From contig NZ_JAUALB010000001.1 in the NCBI RefSeq assembly GCF_030345795.1, positions 186,001 through 250,000 of the forward strand: 64,000 nt of DNA, in the 5' to 3' direction. The stretch comes from Micromonospora sp. WMMA1363 (GTDB lineage: Bacteria; Actinomycetota; Actinomycetes; Mycobacteriales; Micromonosporaceae). The position numbers and the translations under genes were made by a program. The notes below the pieces were generated by a model. That model saw nothing but the letters and a program-made list of their open reading frames with translations. It was not told the origin of the DNA and searched no databases. Positions 25,171 to 33,000 of the stretch are shown in pieces. Numbering within the stretch: the stretch's first letter is position 1; every line of letters starts with the position of its first letter.

Positions 25171-25465
25171 TCAAGCAGCGAGTTTCGAGGGCTGGTTGAC
25201 CCGGCCGAGGGCGCGGTTGCGGTTGGCGACGTGGAGGTTCTCGTTGTAGGGCACGTCTTTGGTCAGGCAGTGCCACAGGATCTCCAGCCAGCGGTTACCC
25301 AGGGCGCGCAGGGCGGCGTGGTGCTTCTTTCCGCGGCTACGTTGCGTGTCGTAGAACTCCCGTGCCCAGCCGGAGGTGCGGAGGCTGGTGAAGGCCCACT
25401 GCTGTATGGCGTCGGCGAGGTAGCGGTTGCAGGCCAGCCGGGTGGCCACGACCAACTCGCTCTTG
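25171..25465 (-). pseudogene. IS110-family transposase, C-terminal fragment
   Basis: The minus strand gives SGKSELVVATRLACNRYLAD, WAFTSLRTSGWAREFYD, HHAALRALGNRWLEILWHCL and the end PSKLAA-stop, the Transposase_20 end of IS110-type enzymes. Its upstream part lies at 26998-27989 beyond IS3 copy B. The two parts plus one copy of the 7-bp target repeat total 1287 bases (429 codons), exactly in frame. Confidence 0.88.
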
Positions 25466-25551
25466 CCGGAGCCCTCTGTGTCATCCTTGGGGAAGGCAGG
25501 TTGACCTGCTGAAACTCTGACCCGTGAGGGCGTGCAAGGAGATCCACCCCC

Positions 25552-25953
25552 GTGACATCGCATCACCCGGTGCCCGACCCCGAGGTACCAGCAAAGCCCC
25601 GAACAAGGACATACACCGCCGCGTACAAGGCGCGGATCCTGGCCGAGTACGAGACCCTCGATAAGGCCGGCAAGGGCGCCCTGCTTCGTCGGGAAGGCCT
25701 GTACACGTCGCTGCTCGCGGCGTGGAAGCATCAGCGTGACGCCGGCGCCCGCGAGGCCCTGGCCAAGCCGGCCGGGCGGCCGAAGACCGATCCGGCGGTG
25801 CTGGAGGCAGCCCGGTTGCGGGCAGACAACGAGCGGCTGCGCGCCGAGTTGGACAAGGCCCGCAAGGTGATCGAGGTGCAGGGAAAACTCTCCGCGCTGT
25901 TGGGGCAACTCGCGACCGACAGCCAGCACAGCGGGAGCGAGCCGACACCATGA
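25552..25953 (+). CDS. IS3-family OrfA (copy B)
   Basis: Identical in translation to the copy A OrfA (133 residues, helix-turn-helix plus coiled coil). The frame and the ATGA overlap with orfB are preserved. Confidence 0.9.
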   Translation: MTSHHPVPDPEVPAKPRTRTYTAAYKARILAEYETLDKAGKGALLRREGLYTSLLAAWKHQRDAGAREALAKPAGRPKTDPAVLEAARLRADNERLRAELDKARKVIEVQGKLSALLGQLATDSQHSGSEPTP

Positions 25954-26968
25954 TCGACGCTGCGATCACCGAACTGACGCCGCTGATCGGCATCCGGACG
26001 GCGTGCCGAGCCACCGGCCGGCCGCAGGCCAACCATTACCGCCGGCACCGCCAGACGCCTGCGCCACCGCGGCCGGGGCGTGAACCCAGGCCGCAGCCAC
26101 GTGCCCTGAGCGCAGCCGAGCGTGACAGCGTCCGGGCGTTGCTCAACAGCCCGGACTTCGCCGACATGGCCCCCGCGGCCGTCTACCACACCCTCCTCGA
26201 CGAGGGCGTGTACGTGGCGTCGGTGTCGAGCATGTACCGGATCCTGCGTGCCCACGGCGAAGTCAGGGAGCGCCGCCGTCACGCGGTGCACCCGCCGAAG
26301 GTCAAGCCCGAACTGATCGCCGACGCCCCCAATCGCGTGTGGTCGTGGGACATCACCAAGCTGCGCGGCCCGGCCAAGCGGGACTTCTACCACCTCTACA
26401 GCGGATCGACATCTACAGCCGTTACACCGTCGCGTGGCTGCTCGCCGAGCGCGAGGACGCCGCCCTGGCCGAACGGCTGCTGTCCGACGCGATCACCAAG
26501 CAGGGCGTCGCGCGTGAGCAGTTGACCATCCACGCCGACCGCGGCACCTCAATGGCGTCCAAGACGGTCGCGCAGATGATGGCCGACCTCGGCGTGACCA
26601 AGTCCCACTCCCGGCCCAGGTGCAGCAACGACAACCCGTTCTCCGAGGCCCAGTTCAAGACCCTGAAGTACCGGCCCGACTTCCCCGACCGCTTCGGCAG
26701 CGTCCAGGACGCCCGAGCTCACTGCCGCGCCTTCTTCACCTGGTACAACACCATCCACCGGCACTCCGGCATCGGCTGGCACACCCCACACGACGTCCAC
26801 CACGGCCACGCCCGGCAGGTCCGCGATGTCCGCGCCGACGTCCTGACCGCCGCCTACACCCGCAACCCCGAACGATTCGTCCGCGGCATCCCGCAACCAC
26901 CCGCCCTGCCCACCACCGCGTGGATCAACAAGCCCGAGGACACCACGACTCAGTCAACGAACCCCTGA
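25950..26968 (+). pseudogene. IS3-family transposase OrfB (copy B, frameshifted)
   Basis: The translation matches copy A until residue 151 (FYHLYS), where CAGCGTGATC of copy A reads CAGCGGATC here (a T lost at 26403/26404). The first frame then runs out at 26525, while the rest of the catalytic domain continues in the next frame to 26968. The first catalytic Asp is separated from the second Asp and the Glu, so this copy should be inactive unless the base is a sequence error. Confidence 0.88.
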
Positions 26969-26997
26969 ACCGACCGCCCCAAAAAGGTTGACACCTT

Positions 26998-27989
26998 CCG
27001 GAGCGGCGGGTGACTGGGGCCTTGCCGGCGTAGCATTGCAGCGCGTTCGGTGTGTCGAACTGTCCGATCGCGTCGCCGATTTCACCGGCGATCCTGGCGG
27101 CGAGTCGATCTCCGAGCCCTGGAAAGCTGAGGTAGATCTCGCCGCCAGGCACCGCCGGTCCCCGGTCATCACCGGGCTGTTTGGTGCGTCCTCGGCGCCG
27201 ATCGCCGAGCAGCAGTTCACCCATGCGTCGTTCCCAGCTGCGGCGTTGCTCGCGCAGCAGCAGCAACTGGGCGCAGGCCAGCCGGATGGTGTCGGCCTTG
27301 GCGCGGACGAGGTAGTCGCGGGCCTGGAAGTGGTCACCGGCCAGGGCCTGGGTGACGCGGTCGGCGAACCGCTGCGGCCAACCATGCTTGGCCTGCCGAG
27401 CCAGGGCCTCGACCTCCTCACGGCCGGCGGCAGCCAACTCTCCGGCGGTGGGCCAGCGTTGCAGCAGCTTGAGCACGACCGGGCTGCCCAGGTCGTCACC
27501 GGCGAGGACCATAGCGGCGGGGAACGTGGCGGCCAAGTCGGCGCGCAGCCGGTTGAGCAGCCTGCGTTCGTCACGGGCGGCGCGCACGTCGTCACGGGCG
27601 ATCGCCCGCAGCTCCCCGGCCAACTGTCCGTGCGGGACCAGGGCGCGCAGCTCGGTGTACTGGTCCAGAGCCAGCAGGCAGGCGATGCGCGCGTCCTCGG
27701 CGTCGTCCTTCTTGCGCGCCGGCCCACGCCGGCGGGCCACCAGATCCGGGTTGACCGGCAACACCGTGTACCCGGCGTCGACCGGCGCCTCGACCAGCAG
27801 CCCGTGGCGGGTCTCGATAACCACCCGCACCTCGGCCGGGTCCGCCTCCAACCCGGCGATGCGGGCAACCAACGCCTCCACCGCGGCCGGGGTGTGCTCC
27901 ACCCGGGCCACCTCGACCACGCCCTCACCCGGACGGCCCACGGCGACCAGGTGGAAGTCCTCCGCCCAGTCGATACCAACTCCCAGCAC
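26998..27989 (-). pseudogene. IS110-family transposase, N-terminal part
   Basis: The minus strand from a GTG at 27987-27989 (AAGGGG upstream) encodes the DEDD RuvC-like domain of an IS110 transposase: LGVGIDWAEDFHLVAV (Asp), VRVVIETRHGLLVE (Glu), KDDAEDARIACLLALD (Asp pair). The start of the Transposase_20 domain (GGEIYLSFPGLGDRLAARIA) follows up to VTRRSG. IS3 copy B interrupts it there; the C-terminal end is at 25171-25465. Without IS3 the gene would encode 428 residues. Confidence 0.88.
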
Positions 27990-28174
27990 CGCATCACCCC
28001 TTCGCGTCGTAACAGTGCGTATCCGGTGAAGGCGCGGCGCCGTGCTGATGGACCAGTCCTCGCGGGACGACACCCTTGTGGGCGTCGGGCCTTCAAGGCC
28101 ACCCTCCCGGGACGCCGTCTCATCTCAGTCCTCAAGGGACAAGCAGCGAAAGCGTTCCCGGAAGGGGACCTCTG

Positions 28175-28372
28175 ATGATCGAAGGTAATGCCATCAGCAA
28201 CGAGGCGGAGCAGCGGATCCTGGTCGTGCATCTGCCGGGCAAGGACGGCCTGTGCACCGGCTGTCGGGCGTGGTGGTCGCGGCTGACGCCGTACCCGTGC
28301 TGGCAGGTGGATTGGGCGACCAGCCGGCAGGCGCGGTCCCTGACGGCGGCGTTGCTCGGAGGCAACGCATGA
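28175..28372 (+). CDS. Small Cys/Trp-rich protein of the integrative element
   Basis: A 65-residue protein from an ATG with GGAAGGGG upstream. The central part GLCTGCRAWWSRLTPYPCWQ has a C-x2-C pair and a third Cys, which suggests a small metal-binding protein. It overlaps the next gene by 4 bases (ATGA). Similar small ORFs occur in actinomycete integrative elements next to the integrase/excisionase region, but I know no function. Confidence 0.65.
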   Translation: MIEGNAISNEAEQRILVVHLPGKDGLCTGCRAWWSRLTPYPCWQVDWATSRQARSLTAALLGGNA

Positions 28373-28587
28373 CCACGCACGGTCCGGTGCTGCCGATCTG
28401 GAGCTGTGGTGGCTGCGATGCGCCCTGGCCCTGCCGTACCCGGCAGCGCGAGCTGCGTGCGGAGTTCGACGGCGCTCCGATTTCCCTGGCCCTCTACCTG
28501 GGCGCCCAACTGGTGCGTGCCTCCGAAGACCTGACCTGGGTGCCGGCGGGGGCACTGCATCAACGCTTCCTCGGCTGGCTGCGGTGA
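28369..28587 (+). CDS. Small Cys-containing protein of the integrative element
   Basis: A 72-residue protein starting at an ATG that overlaps the preceding stop. The N-terminus has SCGGCDAPWPCRTRQREL, a C-x2-C-x5-C cluster followed by a basic helix. The rest (ISLALYLGAQLVRASEDL) is amphipathic. Its stop overlaps the GTG of the next gene. It belongs to a tightly coupled three-gene set. Confidence 0.65.
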   Translation: MTTHGPVLPIWSCGGCDAPWPCRTRQRELRAEFDGAPISLALYLGAQLVRASEDLTWVPAGALHQRFLGWLR

Positions 28588-28757
28588 GCATCCTGCGCCC
28601 AGGGGACGAGAAATTCCACTACAGCGACGGCTCCCACAAGTGGATCCCACCGGACCCGGACTACGACCAGGAAGTCTGGGACGAACAGGTCCGCCAGCAC
28701 AAGCAGGGCCACCTCAAGAGGGAACGCCCGAAGGTCCGCATCCGGCGCCTCGTCTGA
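28584..28757 (+). CDS. Small basic protein of the integrative element
   Basis: A 57-residue, Trp/Tyr/Lys/Arg-rich protein from a GTG overlapping the previous stop (GTGA). It reads VSILRPGDEKFHYSDGSHKW and ends in a very basic RPKVRIRRLV, suitable for nucleic-acid contact. The function is unknown. Downstream, AGTACAGCA occurs twice (28765-28794 region), possible recombinase arm sites near the element end. Confidence 0.55.
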   Translation: MSILRPGDEKFHYSDGSHKWIPPDPDYDQEVWDEQVRQHKQGHLKRERPKVRIRRLV

Positions 28758-28870
28758 TGCCAGCAGTACAGCAGCGAAGTACAGCAACCGTGCCAGCCGA
28801 ACCGAGCCGAGAAGCGCGCCAGCAGGCCGTTTGACCTCGCATCAAGCCCGATCCGACCCGCTCGCCGAGA

Positions 28871-28895
28871 GTTCACACCGAAGAGGTCACTGGTT
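28871..28895 (+). repeat. Right attachment repeat (attR)
   Basis: A perfect 25-bp copy of the tRNA-Val segment at 21554-21578. The bases after it (GTCAACGG) do not continue the tRNA 3' end, so the original chromosomal junction has been altered, perhaps by the ISL3-type element that starts near here. Confidence 0.75.
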
Positions 28896-28954
28896 GTCAA
28901 CGGCGGACTGGAACTGGCTCTGGCACACATTCTGTGATTGATCTTGACGGCAGC

Positions 28955-29980
28955 TCATGGGGTGGCGAGGACGCGTTTGCGGAGGAGGTCGAGGTTCGCG
29001 CGGCCGTACATCTGCCGTTTGATGGTCTTGATGCGGTTGACGTGGCCCTCGACGGGGCCTGAGCTCCAGGGTTGAGTGAGTCCGGCGACGACGGCGTCGC
29101 GGTCGTTGGCCAGGCCGGCGGCGAAGCCGCGTAGCTCGGGATATCCGGCGTGCCGGGCGCGGTCGATCCAGGCGTCGAATTGCTGTCCGGTGCCTTGGTG
29201 GCGGACCAGTGCGGCGAATCCGCGGGCGAGTTCGGCGACGGTGTCGAGGTCCGGGCAGCGACCCCGGGCGTCAGCGAGGTCGGTGCGGTCGTCGTCGGTG
29301 AGTTTGTGGCCGGGGCGCATGATCCAGGCGGTGATCCGCCGGGCGGACGGCAACTGGACGGTCACAGGGGTAGGGCGGGTGCGGTTCGTGGACAGCCAGT
29401 CCCGCAGCACGCGCAGGCTGCCCTGGAAGCGGCGGGCCAGGATCTCGGCGTACAGGGCGGCTGCCTCGTGGACGCCGTCGGTGAGGCGTTGCCGCAGGTA
29501 GGCGTGGAACGGGGCGAGGATGCTGGGGCGGCTGCTGGCGTTCGGGCCGATCAACGCCTCGGCGGTGGCGGCGTGGGCGTACTTGCGGGCGGTTCTGACG
29601 TTCATGTCGAGCCGACGCGCGGTCGCCTTGATCGACAGTCCTTCGGCCCGCAGGGCGTGCACGGCCGCGTGACGCTGGTGGGTGTTCGCCGCGCGTCGTC
29701 CTGTCCTGACCGGCTCGACCGGAGGAGGCGTAGCCAGGGCAGGTATCGGACCGCTACGTTCCCGCAGGCAGCGGCGGTGCCCACGGACGACCTTCTCGAC
29801 GGTGTCGCTGAGGTTCTTCAGCAAGTGCCACCGGTCGGCGACCTGCACCGCGTCGGGTGCGCCCTTGCGGACGCCGTCGGCGTAGCTGCCACCACGGTCC
29901 CGGCAGATGACCTGGACCCCAGGGTGTCCGCGTAGCCATGCGGCGAGGGTGTCGGCGGTGCGGTCGGATAGGACGTCAAC
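28955..29980 (-). pseudogene. ISL3-family transposase, N-terminally truncated
   Basis: The minus strand encodes the C-terminal 340 residues of an ISL3 (IS204/IS1001/IS1096/IS1165) transposase: VDVLSDRTADTLAAWLRGHP, VICRDRGGSYADG (Asp), VQVADRWHLLKNLSDTVEK, an internal HTH (LSIKATARRLDMNVRTARKY) and the Glu end SSGPVEGHVNRIKTIKRQMYG. The family's N-terminal zinc-binding and first Asp parts are missing. At 29980 the sequence passes directly into an AraC remnant. Upstream residues in this frame are the reverse strand of that remnant. Confidence 0.85.
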
Positions 29981-29984
29981 GCAG

Positions 29985-30150
29985 CGGATCCGCCGGGCCC
30001 AGGAACTGCTGGAGAACACCGAGAACAGCATCGACGCCATCGCCCAGGCGGCTGGCATGGGAACCGCCACGACGCTACGCCGACACTTCAACCGCACCGT
30101 CGGCGTACCCCGGAGACCTACCGGCGTACCTTCCGCACCGTTGACCGCTA
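29985..30150 (+). pseudogene. AraC/GlxA-type regulator, C-terminal remnant
   Basis: The plus strand encodes RIRRAQELLENTENSIDAIA, QAAGMGTATTLRRHFNRTVGVP, the second helix-turn-helix of an AraC regulator. After VP a single base is missing in the CCCCGG run (30108-30113); with one more C the frame would continue PETYRRTFRTVD, the usual family end. The N-terminal part is gone, replaced by the ISL3 fragment. Confidence 0.75.
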
Positions 30151-30308
30151 CCAGAATCGTGATCGGTGGTGGCCGGCAACGCGAACGGTGTTTTCGGCGC
30201 GCCGGCCAAGGGCCTGGTCAAGGGGTCCAAGTGGTGGTGTGCGAGACGCCCGCTGACCGGTATTCGAAGTGGGTGCCGGACGGCGGTAGCTTCCTCATTG
30301 GGATTGTG

Positions 30309-30340
30309 GTGCGGGTGCGGGTGCGGGTGCGGGTGCGGGT
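30309..30340. repeat. Hexamer microsatellite (GTGCGG)5
   Basis: Five tandem GTGCGG units plus two bases lie in the region before the stop of the DUF4239 gene. They encode nothing recognisable. Confidence 0.9.
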
Positions 30341-30393
30341 ATGTGGACATGGGCCGGTGGCGCTTGCCGCACGTTCAGCTTCCAGCGGGTGCG

Positions 30394-31158
30394 TTATGCG
30401 AAGTCTTTTGCTACCTCCTTGTAGGGGTCCGCGGATACGACTATCGGCCCCCTGAAGGGCTCGTCCACCGACTCGACGACGAACAGTAGCAGGGAGATCA
30501 TTCCCGCGACGGCGCATACGAGGATCAGGTGAGCGTGACGCGTCTGGGTCGGGAGGAGGCACGACAGGAGGATGACGACCACCGCACCGAACAGGAGGGC
30601 GAACCACAACGTCGATGGGAGTGCGGCAGTGGCGTACGTGTATCGGATCTGGCGGGCCTCGCTCCATTTCTCGAGTTCCGACAGGGCGAGGTTGCTCAGC
30701 TGTTGTTCCTTGTCCGAATTTGGAGTGAAGTTGAGCATGATGTGTGAGATCTCGTTTTCCACCTCCAGGTCGCCCTTCACGCTGTCGCCTCGCTGGTAGG
30801 CTGGCCACGCTTCGTTGACCATGTATTCGGAATATTCGCGCAACAGGCTTTGAAGTTGACTTCGAGTAGGCTCCGGATACTCGGATACCACGCGGTAGAG
30901 TGCGCCCATGTCCGCCGCCTCCGTCGCGACCGAAAGGCCGGCCTGGGCGTATGTCTCATACACGGAAAAGGCGGTCAGGACGAGCAGGAGTGCGTAGAAC
31001 GTGCCGGCGACCATGATGGTGTGGGTGATGAGGGTCAGCCATGTCGGCTCGACGCCGACCCCTCGTTTGACTCGTTCATGCAGCAGCCGTACGCCCAACA
31101 CGGCTATTCCGGTCGAGAATGCCAGGAAAATGAGGAACAGCGCCCAAGCTGGCACCAT
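30394..31158 (-). CDS. DUF4239-like membrane protein
   Basis: A 254-residue protein with two N-terminal membrane segments (ALFLIFLAFSTGIAVLGVRL; HTIMVAGTFYALLLVLTAFS), a charged region of about 110 residues containing TEAADMGALYRVVSEYPEPT, and two C-terminal segments (LWFALLFGAVVVILLSCLL; LILVCAVAGMISLLLFVVES). This is the layout of DUF4239 proteins, whose function is unknown. Codon use is less GC-biased than in neighbours. I set the start at the ATG at 31156-31158; no clear ribosome site is seen, because an IS5-like element ends about 15 bases upstream and may have displaced the native promoter. Confidence 0.75.
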   Translation of the reverse strand: MVPAWALFLIFLAFSTGIAVLGVRLLHERVKRGVGVEPTWLTLITHTIMVAGTFYALLLVLTAFSVYETYAQAGLSVATEAADMGALYRVVSEYPEPTRSQLQSLLREYSEYMVNEAWPAYQRGDSVKGDLEVENEISHIMLNFTPNSDKEQQLSNLALSELEKWSEARQIRYTYATAALPSTLWFALLFGAVVVILLSCLLPTQTRHAHLILVCAVAGMISLLLFVVESVDEPFRGPIVVSADPYKEVAKDFA

Positions 31159-31175
31159 AATGGCCCAGTGAAGTA

Positions 31176-32155
31176 ATCTCAGCGACTTTGCGGTAGGTAC
31201 TTGTACTCGAAATGGGTCAGGTGGAGTGCGGCGGCGAGGATGTCGCTGATCCGGTGTGGGCTGGCGGTGGTATGCCGGAGGGTTTTCCAGCGTCCGACCA
31301 GGATCGCGAAGCCGCGTTCGCCCTGCCAGCGCAGTCCGCGTAGCAGCCGGTTGTAGGCGCGGTTGTCGGGAGCGAGCCGCTGCCCGTCGGTGGGCTGCTT
31401 GACCGGGACTTTGACGCCTTGACCTGCGCCTTCGTAACCGGAGTCGGCCAGGGTAGGCAGGTCGAGTTCGGAGGCGGCCCAGTTCAGGGCAGCCGTGATG
31501 CCCTGCTGTTGGGCGCAGGTCAGATCGTGCAGATGCCCCGGCATCGCCGCGGAGGTCCACACCGGCAGGCCGTCCGGGCGCATGACCGCTTGAACGTTTC
31601 CGCCGAAGTCACGATGCTTGCCGGAATACCAGGCGTCGATCGTGTCGCCCTTGACGCTGAGGGTGGTCTCGGCCACCCGGTCGCAGTCGAACAGCTTTCC
31701 GTCCAGGATCACGTACGACCAGCCGTCGTCGGCGACCCGGCGCAGGGCTGTGTGTAGATCCTGGGCCTGCGCGGCCAACACTGCGACACCCTCGGCCATA
31801 TACCGGTACGCAGTGGCCCGGGAGATGCCGAACCCGGCGCCCAGCAGGGTCGCGTCCTCGCCTTTGCGGAACCAGACGAGCACCAGGAGTGCCTGGTAGA
31901 AGCAGGTCAACGCGCGGGTGTCGCGCCGTGTCCCCTTGGCTCGGCGTTGCGCGGCAAGCAGCCGGCCGAGGTACTGCACGAGTTCCCTGGGGACGTCGAC
32001 CATGGCACGATAGGCAATCACGTGGAGCCCTCTCGAAGACGTGGATCTTGTCGCAAAGACCTGTCTATCGATGGCTCCACGCCCACTTCCAGCACCGTCC
32101 GGCGTGACCCGGTTCGCCCGTGTCGTACCAATCAACACATTCGCGTCGCTGAGAT
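31176..32155 (-). mobile_element. IS5-like insertion sequence
   Basis: About 980 bp bounded by an 11-bp inverted repeat ATCTCAGCGAC (31176-31186) and GTCGCTGAGAT (32145-32155). The transposase stop codon lies inside the left repeat. A target duplication is not clear. Confidence 0.7.
31179..32021 (-). CDS. IS5-family (DDE_Tnp_4-like) transposase
   Basis: A 280-residue transposase starting at the GTG at 32019-32021 with GAGAGGG upstream. The N-terminal HTH region is TLLGAGFGISRATAYRYMAE. Catalytic candidates are Asp in YVILDGKLFDCDR, Asp in LADSGYEGAGQG and Glu in WQGERGFAILVGRWKTLRH. It appears intact. Confidence 0.88.
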   Translation of the reverse strand: MIAYRAMVDVPRELVQYLGRLLAAQRRAKGTRRDTRALTCFYQALLVLVWFRKGEDATLLGAGFGISRATAYRYMAEGVAVLAAQAQDLHTALRRVADDGWSYVILDGKLFDCDRVAETTLSVKGDTIDAWYSGKHRDFGGNVQAVMRPDGLPVWTSAAMPGHLHDLTCAQQQGITAALNWAASELDLPTLADSGYEGAGQGVKVPVKQPTDGQRLAPDNRAYNRLLRGLRWQGERGFAILVGRWKTLRHTTASPHRISDILAAALHLTHFEYKYLPQSR

Positions 32156-32260
32156 CAGCTCAGTCGCGCATGTGACCGCTCCTTGTAGGACAAGTACGAT
32201 TTCTGGTCTGATGCGTGAAGTATGCCAGTCTGTCGCCCCAGTCGAGGGACGTCTCGCGAC

Positions 32261-32386
32261 ATGGTGAGGGAGTTGCTGGGGCGGCGGACCGGCAGCGAGT
32301 CGGCCGGCCCGCCGCTGGCCGAGATGCTCAGGCCGGAGTCGAGGCTCGGCTACGGCCTGGGGCTGTTCGTGCGGGACGGCATGTGA
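32261..32386 (+). pseudogene. Possible serine-hydrolase C-terminal fragment
   Basis: A 41-residue frame (MVRELLGRRTGSESAGPPLA... to GYGLGLFVRDGM-stop) resembles the end of beta-lactamase class C type serine hydrolases, which have GYGLG-W/L-x-V. Nothing of the catalytic N-terminal domain is present. It is probably a remnant left by rearrangement near the IS5-like element. Low confidence. Confidence 0.35.
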
Positions 32387-33000
32387 TCATCGCCTTTCCG
32401 CCGCCAAGCTGTGGTGTCGCCATCCTCATCCCCGACCGAGTACGTGATCGATCGAGACGTGCCCCACCGCAGCAGCCGTGTCAACCGGACCCGGGCTCGA
32501 TCCGCGATCGGGACACCCGTACGGCGTATCGCTCGACGTCGTGCTCTACCCGACCTCCAGCAGATGCGCGCCCCCCTCCGTCGAGGTCGGCACCCCGCGA
32601 CAATTCGCTGAACACTCCACCTGAGTTGTCGTCGGCCGGGGCACGCCCGCTGATCATCCCTGCCGTGGCCGGCCGGCCACATATGGCCGGTGCGGTGGCC
32701 TGTCGTCCGACCTGTGCGGACACCATCGTCGGTGGCGCCTGGCCGACGCGCCGGCACGGGGTGGGGCGCTCCACCGACGTCCGGCGGGCAGGCGCCGCAT
32801 CTGTCCAACGACGAAACGACGGTGATCGCCCGCCCGCGCACACCGAGGCCCGACACCAAGCAAGCCAGTAGCAGCCGGCCCGACACCAAGCAAGCCAGTA
32901 GCAGCCGATTGCCCGCGGATCGTCCACTTTCCTGAGCCTCGGTCAGTCCATGCAGCCCGCCAACCGAACCGACCATTCCCTGCCGGAAGGAACGTGCCCC
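32387..33000. other. Gene-poor stretch with a 30-bp tandem duplication
   Basis: 614 bases without a supportable gene. A 30-bp unit (containing ACACCAAGCAAGCCAGTAGC) occurs twice in tandem at 32848-32907. Base composition is uneven and several short frames exist on both strands, none with a ribosome site. The promoter of the esterase gene at 33001 should lie near the right end. Confidence 0.6.

Larger units (their letters stand above)
25473..26997 (+). mobile_element. IS3-family insertion sequence, copy B (1525 bp, inverted)
   Basis: This is the same element as copy A in opposite orientation, one base shorter. It is flanked by a direct 7-bp duplication CCGGAGC (25466-25472, 26998-27004). It interrupts an IS110 transposase. 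The missing base is a T near 26403 and breaks orfB. Confidence 0.88.
21554..28895. mobile_element. Decayed integrative element (AICE-like) in tRNA-Val, riddled with insertion sequences
   Basis: A 25-bp perfect direct repeat (21554-21578 inside the tRNA; 28871-28895) bounds 7.3 kb. Next to the tRNA, on the minus strand as expected, are two pieces of a tyrosine integrase. At the far end are three overlapping small genes resembling the cargo-side small ORFs of actinomycete integrative and conjugative elements. Replication, excision and transfer genes are absent, presumably deleted. The interior is filled by two inverted IS3-family copies, an IS256-family element and a split IS110-family element. 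With the integrase destroyed in at least two places the element cannot move itself. Confidence 0.75.

Noticed and set aside
21913..26997. A composite transposon formed by the inverted IS3 copies
   Set aside because: Each copy has its own target duplication (GCGG; CCGGAGC) and interrupts a different gene that rejoins in frame, so they are independent insertions.
30309..32907. CRISPR-like repeats
   Set aside because: The microsatellite and the 30-bp duplication are contiguous tandems without spacers, and no cas genes are present.
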